The translations under genes were made by a program, and so were the position numbers. A stretch of 64,000 nucleotides of DNA from Mesorhizobium sp. AR07 (GTDB lineage: Bacteria; Pseudomonadota; Alphaproteobacteria; Rhizobiales; Rhizobiaceae), in the NCBI RefSeq assembly GCF_024746815.1, contig NZ_CP080525.1:6256501-6320500 (forward strand), given 5' to 3'. Below are positions 1-8,643 of the stretch, piece after piece. The notes beneath the pieces were generated by a model that did not search any database, was not told the DNA's origin, and saw only the letters and a list, made by a program, of their open reading frames with translations. Position 1 is the stretch's first letter; every line of letters begins with the position of its first letter.

Positions 1-441
1 CGGATGCAGGTCGATCGACGACAGCTTGGCCAGCATGGCGCGTGCCTTGGCGCCCGAGATGCTGATCAGGGCGCGGGCGTGCGACTGGTCCGACAGCGAG
101 GCGGGGCCGGACAATGCCGGCGCCAGCGTGCCCATCGTATGCCTGCCGCCCTTCGACAGGACGAAGACCTGATCCGGCCCGGACCAGATCAGCGTGGCGT
201 CCTGAGATTGCACCGCCTTGGGCGCATCCGGGGCAGGAATGCCGAAACGGGTCTCGGTCGCCCTTGCCAGCTCTGTCGCTTTGCCGCGCCGCGCCATCAC
301 CTGGATCAGGTCGAAATTGCGGACTTCCGTCAGCGACACGCCGGCCTCGACGCCGCGCGCACCATGCGCGCCGGTGACAAGTGCATGCTCCAGCGGACTG
401 CGAGTAACCCAGGAAAACTCAGCCACGCTGGCGCCCTCCAT
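1..441 (-). CDS. mgdD: N-methylglutamate dehydrogenase subunit D (sarcosine oxidase gamma-like), partial
   Basis: This is the gamma-like subunit of the heterotetrameric N-methylglutamate dehydrogenase, a relative of SoxG of sarcosine oxidase, which helps oxidise N-methylglutamate to glutamate and a one-carbon unit. I translated the frame by hand: 147 codons are visible, from ATG at 441 (alternative GTG at 426) through SPLEHALVTGAHG and FDLIQVMARRG to ISGAKARAMLAKLSSIDLHP at the window edge. This resembles the SoxG/GcvT-like fold; family members are about 180-200 aa, so roughly 40-50 residues are missing. It overlaps the end of mgdC by 23 nt (or 8 nt from the GTG), which implies translational coupling. 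The assignment rests mainly on position after mgdC and on the gamma-subunit-like sequence. Confidence 0.8.
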   Translation of the reverse strand, partial: MEGASVAEFSWVTRSPLEHALVTGAHGARGVEAGVSLTEVRNFDLIQVMARRGKATELARATETRFGIPAPDAPKAVQSQDATLIWSGPDQVFVLSKGGRHTMGTLAPALSGPASLSDQSHARALISISGAKARAMLAKLSSIDLHP

Positions 442-3400
442 CCGGATCGTAGAAGACGGGATTGCACAGCTCGACATCATAGTCCTCGCCGCGCAGCGGG
501 TCGTGCGCATGGACGATCTCGCCGATGCGTTCGCGGCCACGTTCGACAAGGCCGAGCCCGATCCACTGATCTGATGTCGGCGAGAAGCAGACCGAGGTGA
601 CATAGCCCTGGTCGTTGCCCGGTCCGGGTGCCTGGCCCTTCGGGATGATGTGCGCGCCGGAGCGCAAGCGGCGTGCCTTGTCGACTGGCTTGATGCCGAC
701 CACCACCTGGCGGTCCGGAGCAACCAGCGCCTCGCGGCCGGCCATGACGCGGCCGATAAAATCCTTCTTGGTCGACATCATCTTGCCGAGACCAAGATCG
801 GCCGCGGTGGTCGTGCCGCTCAATTCCGGTCCGGCGATGTGGCCCTTTTCGACGCGCATGACACCGAGCGCCTCGGTGCCGTAGGGCGTGACGCCGAATA
901 GCGCGCCGGCCAGCATCAGATTGCGTGCCATGGCGTCGCCGAAGCGTGCCGGCACCGAAATCTCGAATGCCATTTCGCCGGAGAAGGAGATGCGGAACAG
1001 CCGCGCCTTGATGCCGCCGCGAAGCGCGACTTCGCGCGCGCCCATGAACGGAAAGCCTTCGTTGGACAGGTCCTCGGCCGGATCGACAATCTCCCTGAGC
1101 AAGTCCCGCGTCTTCGGCCCGGCGATCGAGAATTGCGCCCACTGGTCGGAGACCGAGGTCAACTGCACATCGAGTTCGGGAAACAGCACCTGCCTGCAGA
1201 ATTCGAGATGCTGCATAACAAGTCCGGCCTTGGCCGTCGTGGTCGTCAGGAAATAGTGATCCTCGGCCAGCCGCGACGTGGTGCCGTCGTCATAGACGAT
1301 GCCATCCTCGCGCAGCATCAGCCCATAGCGGGCCTTGCCGACGGCGAGGTTAGAGAAGGTGTTGATGTAGACGCGGTCGAGGAAGGCACCGGCATCCGGG
1401 CCGTGCACGTCGATCTTGCCGAGCGTCGAGACATCGCAGAAGCCGACGCCGCCGCGCACCGCCTTGACCTCACGGGTGACCGATTCCAGCCAGTCCTTCT
1501 CGCCGGTGCGCGGATACCATTGCGCGCGCTTCCACAGGCCGGTGTCGACGAAGACAGCACCCTGTTCCGCCGCCCAATGATGCGACGGCGTCAGCCGCGT
1601 CGCGTGGAACGTCTCGTCGCGGTGATGACCGGCAAAGGCGCCGATCGCGACCGGCACATAGGGTGGGCGGTAGATCGTGGTGCCGGTCTCGGGAATGGAT
1701 CGGCCGCTGACCGCGGCCATGATGGCGAGGCCGGCGACATTCGAGGTTTTGCCCTGGTCGGTGGCCATGCCGAGCGTCGTGTAACGCTTCAGATGCTCGA
1801 CCGATTCAAAGCCTTCGCGTTGCGCCAGCTCGATGTCAGAGGCGGTGACGTCATGTTGGTAATCGACAAATGCTTTTCCCTTTCCGGCGACGTGCCAGAG
1901 CGGTGTGAGCGAGAAGGCTTCGCTATCGGCGACAGGCGCCGTGCCTGCCTTGCCGCTGCGCCCGGCATCAAGCGCGGCTGCCCCGCCCGCGGCAAACCCT
2001 TCGGCCAGGCAGGCGCCAAGCCCGAAGGCGCCGTTGGCAGCACCGGCGGCGACCATGCCGGGCGGGGCGCCGTCAGGCACGAAGGCGGCGATATCGTCAC
2101 GCCATTTCGGCCGGCCACGATGGTAGGAGGTCAGCCCGACAGCCGGGTTCCAGCCGCCGGAAACGGCAAGCCCGCCGGCCTCGACTTCGGCGCGCGCGCC
2201 ACCGGTCAGCGACACCGCTATTTTCCGCACACCGTCCTTGCCGCCATCGACGCCGCTGACGGAACCGTGCAGCACGGGGAAACCGCCCTTCGAGGCGAGG
2301 GAACGATGGGCAGGCGACACGTCAGGCCGCGCGTCGATGACCGCCGCGATCTGCAGTCCCGCGCCAAGCGCCGTCTCGACCGTGCGCCAGCCATCCTCAT
2401 TGTTGGTGAACAGCGCGATGCGTTTTGCCGGTGTGGCCGCATAGCGCGCGACATAGGTCCGCATGGCGGACGCCATCATCACGCCGGGCGTGTCGTTGCC
2501 GGCAAAGACGATCGGCCGTTCGATGGCGCCGGCCGCGACCACGCAGCGTTTGGCCACGATCCGCCACAGCCGCTGGCGCACCTGATGCTCGGGCGGCGAG
2601 AGCAGGTGGTCGTTGACCCGCTCGATCGCGCCATAGGTGCCGCCGTCATAGACGCCGAACAGCGTCGTTCGGGTCATGATGCGGACGTCTGGCAGCGAAC
2701 TGAGTTCGGCCAGAGTCCGTGAAAGCCATTCGGCTGCCGGCATTCCATCGATGATGCCGCCATCCGACAGCAGGCGGCCGCCGAGCGAAAAGTCCTCCTC
2801 GCACAGGATGACGCGGGCGCCGCTGCGGCCGGCAGCCAATGCGGCGGCCAAGCCGGTCGCACCGGAGCCGGCGATCAGCACATCGCAATGCGCCCACGCC
2901 TTGTCGTAGTGGTCGGGATCGGCAACGCCCGCCGCGCGGCCCAGACCGGCGGCGCGGCGGATCGCCGGTTCGTAGATGGCTTCCCAGAATTTGGCCGGCC
3001 ACATGAAGGTCTTGTAGTAGAAGCCGGCGACGAAGATCGGCGCGAACAGCTGGTTGACCGACATCACATCGTGGCGCAGCGACGGCCAGCGGTTCTGGCT
3101 GGCGGCATCGAGCCCTTCATAAAGCTCTGCCGTCGTCGCCTTGGTGTTCGGCTCGCGTCGCGCGCCGGTGCGCAATTCGACCAGCGCGTTGGGCTCTTCC
3201 GAGCCGGCGGTCAGGATGCCGCGCGGGCGATGGTATTTGAACGAGCGACCGACCAGCTTGACGCCATTGGCGATCAGCGCCGACGCCAGCGTGTCGCCCT
3301 GGAAGCCGGAGAAAGTCTTGCCGTCGAAGCGGAAGGTCAGCGGCTTCGAGCGGTCAATCAGGCCGCCGGATGTGAGGCGATGGGATTGGCTGGAGGTCAC
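419..3400 (-). CDS. mgdC: N-methylglutamate dehydrogenase subunit C (sarcosine oxidase alpha-like)
   Basis: Large subunit, 993 aa, the usual size for SoxA-like alpha subunits. Residues about 15-100 form the N-terminal 2Fe-2S-ferredoxin-like fold without its cysteines (SFKYHRPRGILTAG is typical). A dinucleotide-binding motif (CDVLIAGSGATGLAAALAAG) lies at about residues 172-191. The C-terminal ~390 residues are a GcvT-type aminomethyltransferase domain that would hand the methylene group to tetrahydrofolate. In sarcosine oxidase this fold pairs with the beta subunit FAD/FMN site. Here the neighbouring gmaS and mgsABC identify it as the N-methylglutamate dehydrogenase version rather than a true sarcosine oxidase. 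The gene follows mgdB after a 187-nt gap filled by a palindromic repeat and overlaps mgdD. Sarcosine oxidase activity remains the alternative. Confidence 0.9.
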   Translation of the reverse strand: MTSSQSHRLTSGGLIDRSKPLTFRFDGKTFSGFQGDTLASALIANGVKLVGRSFKYHRPRGILTAGSEEPNALVELRTGARREPNTKATTAELYEGLDAASQNRWPSLRHDVMSVNQLFAPIFVAGFYYKTFMWPAKFWEAIYEPAIRRAAGLGRAAGVADPDHYDKAWAHCDVLIAGSGATGLAAALAAGRSGARVILCEEDFSLGGRLLSDGGIIDGMPAAEWLSRTLAELSSLPDVRIMTRTTLFGVYDGGTYGAIERVNDHLLSPPEHQVRQRLWRIVAKRCVVAAGAIERPIVFAGNDTPGVMMASAMRTYVARYAATPAKRIALFTNNEDGWRTVETALGAGLQIAAVIDARPDVSPAHRSLASKGGFPVLHGSVSGVDGGKDGVRKIAVSLTGGARAEVEAGGLAVSGGWNPAVGLTSYHRGRPKWRDDIAAFVPDGAPPGMVAAGAANGAFGLGACLAEGFAAGGAAALDAGRSGKAGTAPVADSEAFSLTPLWHVAGKGKAFVDYQHDVTASDIELAQREGFESVEHLKRYTTLGMATDQGKTSNVAGLAIMAAVSGRSIPETGTTIYRPPYVPVAIGAFAGHHRDETFHATRLTPSHHWAAEQGAVFVDTGLWKRAQWYPRTGEKDWLESVTREVKAVRGGVGFCDVSTLGKIDVHGPDAGAFLDRVYINTFSNLAVGKARYGLMLREDGIVYDDGTTSRLAEDHYFLTTTTAKAGLVMQHLEFCRQVLFPELDVQLTSVSDQWAQFSIAGPKTRDLLREIVDPAEDLSNEGFPFMGAREVALRGGIKARLFRISFSGEMAFEISVPARFGDAMARNLMLAGALFGVTPYGTEALGVMRVEKGHIAGPELSGTTTAADLGLGKMMSTKKDFIGRVMAGREALVAPDRQVVVGIKPVDKARRLRSGAHIIPKGQAPGPGNDQGYVTSVCFSPTSDQWIGLGLVERGRERIGEIVHAHDPLRGEDYDVELCNPVFYDPDGGRQRG

Positions 3401-3435
3401 GATTGCCGGCCCTCATGCAAGAGCGTCGCGCTGCC

Positions 3436-3546
3436 CTTTACCCTCCCCCTTGCGGGGAGGGTCGCTGCGAAGCAGCGGGGTGGGGGTGCGGCGCCGACCC
3501 CCACCCGGACCTGCGGTCCGACCTCCCCACAAGGGGGAGGTAGGGG
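3436..3546. repeat. Palindromic intergenic repeat inside the mgd operon
   Basis: GC-rich element between mgdC and mgdB with several nested inverted repeats: a C-rich arm at 3441-3449 pairs with the G-rich arm at 3453-3461, a GGGGTGGGGGTG stretch faces its complement near 3500, and the right end is a second CCTCCCC/GGGGAGG hairpin (about 3522-3541). It resembles the dispersed palindromic elements common in Mesorhizobium intergenic DNA. It contains no plausible gene. It could act as an intercistronic RNA structure that uncouples delta- and alpha-subunit expression. Confidence 0.75.
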
Positions 3547-3587
3547 CTTGGCGATCTTCGCGGCGGCGCTGACTTGGACAGGAAAAC

Positions 3588-3863
3588 TCATTTCGCGGCC
3601 TGCCTCGCCCCAGCACCTGCGGCCGGCTCAACCGAAGAAATCTCATGCGTCAGCGTGTTGCGGCTGACCTTCAGCCAGGCGCGGCAGCCACCACCATGGT
3701 ACCAGTATTCGCTGGTTTCGCCGGCGACATTGTCGCGCAGATAGACATAGTCGAAGACCTCGTCCTCCGAGGCGCCGGCCGCCGGCCGCACCGGCTTGGC
3801 GTCGCCGAGATAGGTGAACTCGCCAAGTTCGCGTTCGCCGCAGAAGGGACAGACAATGCGCAT
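3588..3863 (-). CDS. mgdB: N-methylglutamate dehydrogenase subunit B (sarcosine oxidase delta-like)
   Basis: Small delta-like subunit, 91 aa, matching the ~90-110 aa SoxD family. It begins MRIVCPFCGERELGEFTY, where the CxxC and later residues (YWYHGGGCRAWLKVSRNT) form the zinc site seen in sarcosine oxidase delta subunits. It sits 16 nt downstream of mgdA and upstream of the repeat and mgdC, the expected A-B-C-D order. Its role is structural zinc binding in the heterotetramer. Identification by motif and neighbourhood is secure; substrate choice (N-methylglutamate versus sarcosine) is inferred from gmaS/mgs next door. Confidence 0.9.
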   Translation of the reverse strand: MRIVCPFCGERELGEFTYLGDAKPVRPAAGASEDEVFDYVYLRDNVAGETSEYWYHGGGCRAWLKVSRNTLTHEISSVEPAAGAGARQAAK

Positions 3864-3879
3864 GGTTTCCCGGCTGTCC

Positions 3880-5133
3880 TCAGTGAAGGTTCGGTTGGGC
3901 GCCCTGGCCCTTTTCGTCGATCATTGCGCCAGTCCGGAAGCGGTCGAGGCGGAACCGTGCGGCCTCTTCGTGAGGCGTGTCGCGGGCCAGAAGATGGGCA
4001 AAGACAAGCCCTGATCCCGGCGTCGCCTTGAAGCCGCCATAGCACCAGCCGGCGTTGAGGTAGAGCCCGTCGACCGGCGTCTTGTCGATGATCGGCGAAC
4101 CGTCCATCGACATGTCCATGATGCCACCCCACTGGCGCAGCAGGCGCACGCGGCCGATCATCGGCATCAGCGCCATGCCGCCCTCGCAGACGTCTTCCAT
4201 GACAGGCATGTTGCCGCGCTGGGCGTAGGAATTGTAGCCGTCGATGTCACCGCCGAAGACGAGGCCGCCCTTGTCGGACTGGCTGACGTAGAAATGTCCG
4301 GCACCGAAGGTCATCACACCAGGGATGAGCGGCTTGATCGCCTCGGAGACGAAGGCCTGCAGCACATGGCTCTCGATCGGCAGGCGGAGCCCTGCCATCG
4401 CGGCGACCCGCGACGAACTGCCGGCGACCGCCATGCCGACCTTGCCGGCGCCGATCTTGCCGCGCGAGGTCTCGACGCCGGTCACCTTGCCGTTGGCATC
4501 GCGAGTAAAACCTGACACCTCGCAGTTCTGGATGATGTCGACGCCGAGCGCGCTCGCCGCATGGGCATAGCCCCAGACCACGGCATCGTGGCGCGCCGTG
4601 CCGCCACGTCGCTGCAGGAGCCCGCCTTGCACCGGAAAGCGGGCATTGTCGAAGTTCAGGAACGGTATCATCTTCCTGACCGCGGCGAGGTCGAGCAGTT
4701 CGGCATCGATGCCATTGATGCGCATGGTGTTGCCGCGCCGCGCATAGGCGTCGCGCTGCGCGTCGGAGTGATAGAGGTTGAGGACGCCGCGCTGGCTGAC
4801 CATCGTGTTGTAGTTGAGGTCCTGCTCCATCCGCTCCCACAGCTTCATCGATAATTCGTAGAAGCCGGTGTTGCCGGGCAGGCCGTAATTGGAGCGGATG
4901 ATGGTGGTGTTGCGGCCGGCATTGCCGGAGCCGATCCAGCCCTTTTCCAGCACGGCGACATTTTTGATGCCGTACTCGCTGGCGAGGAACCAGGCGGTGG
5001 CCAGGCCATGGCCGCCGCCGCCGATGATCACCACGTCGTAGCGATCCTTCGGCGTGGCGTCGCGCCAGGTGCGCTGCCAGGTCTTGTGGCCCGACAGGGC
5101 GGCGCGGGCGAGCGAGAAGATGGAGTATTTCAT
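3880..5133 (-). CDS. mgdA: N-methylglutamate dehydrogenase subunit A (sarcosine oxidase beta-like FAD oxidoreductase)
   Basis: FAD-dependent oxidoreductase of the DAO/SoxB family, 417 aa. The N-terminal region carries the FAD-binding motif DVVIIGGGGHGLATAWFLA (about residues 33-51), followed by GSGNAGRNTTIIRSNY, where an H/R-containing loop near covalent FMN sites is typical of the beta subunit. The C-terminal catalytic segment includes NAGWCYGGFKATPGSG. It oxidises N-methylglutamate in the last step of the indirect monomethylamine pathway. It lies 33 nt after gmaS and 16 nt before mgdB in one transcription unit. Sarcosine oxidase beta is the close alternative. Confidence 0.9.
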   Translation of the reverse strand: MKYSIFSLARAALSGHKTWQRTWRDATPKDRYDVVIIGGGGHGLATAWFLASEYGIKNVAVLEKGWIGSGNAGRNTTIIRSNYGLPGNTGFYELSMKLWERMEQDLNYNTMVSQRGVLNLYHSDAQRDAYARRGNTMRINGIDAELLDLAAVRKMIPFLNFDNARFPVQGGLLQRRGGTARHDAVVWGYAHAASALGVDIIQNCEVSGFTRDANGKVTGVETSRGKIGAGKVGMAVAGSSSRVAAMAGLRLPIESHVLQAFVSEAIKPLIPGVMTFGAGHFYVSQSDKGGLVFGGDIDGYNSYAQRGNMPVMEDVCEGGMALMPMIGRVRLLRQWGGIMDMSMDGSPIIDKTPVDGLYLNAGWCYGGFKATPGSGLVFAHLLARDTPHEEAARFRLDRFRTGAMIDEKGQGAQPNLH

Positions 5134-5166
5134 CGGGTCATTCCGGGATCGCTCGCCTCGTGCTGG

Positions 5167-6474
5167 TCAGATGTCCAGCGTGTGGTCGCGCTCCCATTGC
5201 GTGAAGTGCGAAGCATAGGAATTCCATTCCTGGTGCTTCAGCTTTAGATAGGCCGACGAGAATTCCTCACCCAGCGCCGCCTTCAGCGATTTGTCCTTGT
5301 CGAACTCGCGCAACGCGTCGAGCAGGTTGAGCGGCAGCTTCGGCGCACCCTTCACGGTATGGCCGTGCTGATACATGTCGATGTCGTAGCGCTTGCCGGG
5401 ATCGGCCTTCGACCGGATGCCGTCAAGGCCGGCGGCGATGATGACTGCCTGCAGGAGATAAGGATTGGCCGCGCCGTCGGGCAGGCGCAGTTCGAAGCGG
5501 CCGGGGCCTGGCACACGCACCATGTGGGTGCGGTTGTTGCCGGTCCAGGTCACCGTGTTCGGTGCCCAGGTCGCGCCCGAAATGGTGCGCGGTGCGTTGA
5601 TGCGCTTGTAGGAATTGACCGTCGGGTTGGTGATCGCGGCCAGCGCGGAAGCATGCTTCATGATGCCGCCGAGGAAATTCTTGCCCTTGGCCGACAGGCC
5701 GAGCTCCATCGAATTGTCGGCGAAGACGTTGGTCTTGCCGGCCTTGTCCCACACCGAGATATGGGCATGGCAGCCATTACCTGTCAGGCCCTGGAAGGGT
5801 TTGGGCATGAAAGTCGCGCGCAGGCCATGCTTCTCGGCCACCGACTTGACCATGAACTTGAAGAAAGAGTGCTTGTCGGCGGTGGCCAGCGCGTCATCGA
5901 AGGCCCAGTTCATCTCGAACTGGCCGTTGGCATCCTCGTGGTCGTTCTGGTAGGCGCCCCAGCCGAGTGCCAGCATGTGGTCGCAGATCTCGGCGATGAC
6001 ATCGTAGCGGCGCATCACCGCTTGCTGGTCGTAGCAGGGCTTCGACGCGGTATCGTATTCGTCAGAGATCGTCTTGCCGTCCGGCGAGATCAGGAAGAAT
6101 TCGGCCTCGACGCCGGTCTTGACATGCATGCCGTCGCTGGCGGCCTCGGCGATCAGCCGGTTCAGCGTGTTGCGCGGCGCCTGGTCGACTTCCTTGTCGT
6201 CCATGATGCAGTTGGCTGCGACCCAGGCGACTTCCGGTTTCCACGGCAATTGGATCACCGAATCCGGATCCGGCACCGCCAGCATGTCGGGATGTGCCGG
6301 CGTGAGATCGAGCCAGGTGGCGAACCCGGCAAAGCCGGCCCCGTCCTTCTGCATGTCGGCGATGGCTTGCGCCGGCACCAGCTTGGCACGCTGGCCACCG
6401 AACAGGTCGGTGTAGGAAATCATGAAATATTTGACGCCGTTCTCTTTGGCGAATGCGGCGAGATCGTTCCCCAT
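5167..6474 (-). CDS. gmaS: Gamma-glutamylmethylamide synthetase (glutamine synthetase family)
   Basis: GmaS condenses monomethylamine with glutamate using ATP to give gamma-glutamylmethylamide, the entry step of the N-methylglutamate pathway. The 435-aa protein has the glutamine-synthetase catalytic fold: EAEFF near residue 122 and NDHEDANGQFEMNW near 175 (metal/glutamate ligands), GNGCHAHISVW near 232 (ATP/metal), and NSYKR followed by GRFELRLPDGAANPY (active-site arginine region). The short N-terminal beta-grasp is typical of type III-related GlnT/GmaS proteins. Placement between mgsC and mgdA is the hallmark that separates GmaS from ordinary GlnT. Its start is ATG at 6474, preceded by a 99-nt gap that contains a palindromic repeat. 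Confidence 0.92.
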   Translation of the reverse strand: MGNDLAAFAKENGVKYFMISYTDLFGGQRAKLVPAQAIADMQKDGAGFAGFATWLDLTPAHPDMLAVPDPDSVIQLPWKPEVAWVAANCIMDDKEVDQAPRNTLNRLIAEAASDGMHVKTGVEAEFFLISPDGKTISDEYDTASKPCYDQQAVMRRYDVIAEICDHMLALGWGAYQNDHEDANGQFEMNWAFDDALATADKHSFFKFMVKSVAEKHGLRATFMPKPFQGLTGNGCHAHISVWDKAGKTNVFADNSMELGLSAKGKNFLGGIMKHASALAAITNPTVNSYKRINAPRTISGATWAPNTVTWTGNNRTHMVRVPGPGRFELRLPDGAANPYLLQAVIIAAGLDGIRSKADPGKRYDIDMYQHGHTVKGAPKLPLNLLDALREFDKDKSLKAALGEEFSSAYLKLKHQEWNSYASHFTQWERDHTLDI

Positions 6475-6524
6475 TATAGTTCCTCGCTTATGGTATTTTT
6501 GGTGATGTCTTAATCTCTTGTTTC

Positions 6525-6573
6525 GAGCATGATCTTTTCCGAAAACCGGATTCCACTTTTCGGGATCATGCTC
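6525..6573. repeat. Rhizobial palindromic repeat between mgsC and gmaS
   Basis: Imperfect 49-bp palindrome with outer arms GAGCATGATC (6525-6534) and GATCATGCTC (6564-6573) and inner arms around CTTTTCCGAAAACC and TCCACTTTTCGGG. This is a well-known short intergenic palindrome type in Rhizobiales. Its last base overlaps the mgsC stop codon. On the minus-strand transcript it would fold into a stem-loop directly after mgsC and could reduce or stabilise downstream gmaS mRNA. There is no uridine run, so it is not a strong intrinsic terminator. Confidence 0.8.
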
Positions 6574-7901
6574 TAGAAGCCGTTCTTCCCCGGTATCCAG
6601 TTGGTGCCGGCCAGCGGAATGCCGGCCATGGCGGCTGCCTCGATCGTCAGCGCGACGAGGTCCTCGGGTTCGAGATTGTGCAGGCTGTTCTTGCCGCAGG
6701 CGCGCGCAATGGTCTGAGCTTCCAGCGTCATCACCTTGAGGTAGTTCGCCAGCCGGCGTCCGGCGGCGACCGGGTCGACCCGCTTCATCAGTTCCGGGTC
6801 CTGCGTGGTGATACCGGCCGGGTCGCGGCCCTCGTGCCAGTCGTCATAGGCGCCGGCGGTGGTGCCGAGCTCGTTGTACTCCGCCTCCCAGCGCGGATCG
6901 TTGTCGCCGAGCGCGACCAAGGCGGCCGTGCCGATGGAGACGGCATCGACGCCCAGCGCCAGCGCTTTCGCGACATCGGCGCCGTTGCGGATGCCGCCGG
7001 AGACGATCAGCTGCACCTTGCGGTGCATGCCGAGATCCTGCAGCGCCTGCACCGCCGGCCTGATGCAGGCGAGCGTCGGCTGGCCGACATTTTCGATGAA
7101 CACTTCCTGCGTGGCGGCGGTGCCGCCTTGCATGCCGTCGACGACGACGACATCGGCGCCGGCCTTCACCGCAAGCGCGGTGTCGTAATAGGGGCGGGCG
7201 CCACCGACCTTGACGTAGATCGGCTTTTCCCAGTCGGTGATTTCGCGCAGCTCGAGGATCTTGATCTCGAGATCGTCGGGCCCGGTCCAGTCGGGGTGAC
7301 GCGAGGCCGAGCGCTGGTCGATGCCCTTCGGCAGCGTGCGCATTTCGGCGACGCGGTCGGAAATCTTCTGGCCGAGCAGCATGCCGCCGCCGCCCGGCTT
7401 GGCGCCCTGGCCGACGACGACCTCGATGGCATCGGCGCGGCGCAAGTCGCGCAAATTCATGCCGTAGCGCGACGGCAGGTATTGATAGACCAGCGTCTTG
7501 GAATGACCGCGCTCCTCCTCGGTCATGCCGCCATCGCCGGTCGTGGTCGATGTGCCCGACAGGGTCGCGCCGCGCCCGAGCGCTTCCTTGGCCGGGCCGG
7601 ATAGCGAGCCGAAGCTCATGCCGGCGACGGTGATCGGGATCTTCAGTTCGATCGGCTTCTTGGCATGGCGCGAACCGAGCACCACGCTGGTGTCGCAGCG
7701 CTCGCGATAACCTTCGAGCGGATAGCGCGAGATCGAGGCGCCGAGGAACAGCAGGTCGTCGAAATGCGGCAGCTTGCGCTTGGCGCCGGCACCACGGATG
7801 TCGTAGATGCCGGTCGCCGCGGCGCGGCGGATTTCAGAAAGCGTGTAGTCGTCGAAGGTCGCGGATTTGCGCGGCGTCGTCGGCGGGTTCCTGTAGGTCA
7901 T
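6573..7901 (-). CDS. mgsC: N-methylglutamate synthase subunit C (FMN-binding glutamate synthase domain)
   Basis: FMN/FeS-type central catalytic domain related to the GltB synthase domain, 442 aa. Typical landmarks are the start of the barrel (ISRYPLEGYRERCDTSVVLG), KPGGGGMLLGQKISDRVAEMR, the strand/loop IYVKVGGARPYYDTALAVKAGADVVVVDGMQGGTAATQE cited here only in part (GADVVVVDGMQGGTAATQE), and SGGIRNGADVAKALALGVDAV, the phosphate-binding end of the barrel. With MgsA and MgsB it converts gamma-glutamylmethylamide or methylamine plus glutamate to N-methylglutamate. It is 6 nt downstream of mgsB. Alone it could pass for an archaeal-type glutamate synthase; the split three-subunit order makes MgsC the best call. 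Confidence 0.9.
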   Translation of the reverse strand: MTYRNPPTTPRKSATFDDYTLSEIRRAAATGIYDIRGAGAKRKLPHFDDLLFLGASISRYPLEGYRERCDTSVVLGSRHAKKPIELKIPITVAGMSFGSLSGPAKEALGRGATLSGTSTTTGDGGMTEEERGHSKTLVYQYLPSRYGMNLRDLRRADAIEVVVGQGAKPGGGGMLLGQKISDRVAEMRTLPKGIDQRSASRHPDWTGPDDLEIKILELREITDWEKPIYVKVGGARPYYDTALAVKAGADVVVVDGMQGGTAATQEVFIENVGQPTLACIRPAVQALQDLGMHRKVQLIVSGGIRNGADVAKALALGVDAVSIGTAALVALGDNDPRWEAEYNELGTTAGAYDDWHEGRDPAGITTQDPELMKRVDPVAAGRRLANYLKVMTLEAQTIARACGKNSLHNLEPEDLVALTIEAAAMAGIPLAGTNWIPGKNGF

Positions 7902-7907
7902 GCTGCC

Positions 7908-8639
7908 TCAATACGCATCGGCGTTGTCGATATTGAAATTGTAGAGCGTGCGCGCCGAGCCGTAACGCTTGAAGTCCGACGGCTTGACGCCGGTGACGCC
8001 GGCGCGGTCGAGCAGGCCTTGCAGCAAGTCAAGATGTTCGGCCCGCATCTCCTTGGCGATGCAGTCGGCCCCCAAGCTGTCGACCTTACCGCGCACGAAC
8101 AGCCGCGCCTCGTAGATGGAATCGCCCAGCGCATCGCCGGCATCGCCCAGCACCACCAGATTGCCTGACTGCGCCATGAAGGCCGACATATGGCCAATAT
8201 TGCCATGCACGACGATGTCGATGCCCTTCATCGAAATGCCGCAGCGCGACGAGGCATTGCCCTCGATGACCAGCAGGCCGCCCTTGCCGGTGGCGCCGGC
8301 ATACTGGCTGGCATCGCCTTTGATGGTGATGGAGCCCGACATCATGTTTTCGCCCACGCCGGGTCCCGCTGAACCATGCACGGTGATGGTGCTGCCGGAA
8401 TTCATGCCGCCGCAATAATAGCCGACGCTGCCGCGCACATCGATGGTAACAGGCTGGTCGACGCCGACGGCGACCGAATGGTTGCCTTTCGGGTTGAGGA
8501 CTTCCCACGCCGTTTCATTCGAGCCGGGGGCCAGATTGTGCAGAGCCTGATTGAGCTCGCGCAACGACATCTGATCGAGATCGAAGACCCGAGAGGCGTG
8601 ATCGTGCGCCGCCGTCTTCGAAAGCTTGGTTGCTGGCAT
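7908..8639 (-). CDS. mgsB: N-methylglutamate synthase subunit B (GltB C-terminal GXGXG domain)
   Basis: 243-aa protein of the GXGXG (glutamate synthase alpha C-terminal) beta-helix family, also called GlxC-like. Repeating glycine motifs are visible: GSVGYYCGGMNSGSTITVHG, GSAGPGVGENMMSGSITIKG, ASQYAGATGKGGLLVIEG and GNIGHMSAFMAQSGNLVVLG. In glutamate synthase this domain bridges the amidotransferase and synthase sites; here it is a separate subunit, as in the MgsABC complex. It is separated from mgsA by 4 nt and from mgsC by 6 nt, so the three are co-translated. Confidence 0.9.
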   Translation of the reverse strand: MPATKLSKTAAHDHASRVFDLDQMSLRELNQALHNLAPGSNETAWEVLNPKGNHSVAVGVDQPVTIDVRGSVGYYCGGMNSGSTITVHGSAGPGVGENMMSGSITIKGDASQYAGATGKGGLLVIEGNASSRCGISMKGIDIVVHGNIGHMSAFMAQSGNLVVLGDAGDALGDSIYEARLFVRGKVDSLGADCIAKEMRAEHLDLLQGLLDRAGVTGVKPSDFKRYGSARTLYNFNIDNADAY

Positions 8640-8643
8640 GAAC

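Noticed and set aside
1133..2722. 529-aa plus-strand open frame
   Set aside because: Fully antisense to mgdC, with low-complexity Arg/Gly/Asp-rich translation typical of high-GC shadow frames and no ribosome site.
5359..6513. 384-aa plus-strand open frame
   Set aside because: Antisense to gmaS, whose motifs are unmistakable; codon pattern is that of the complement.
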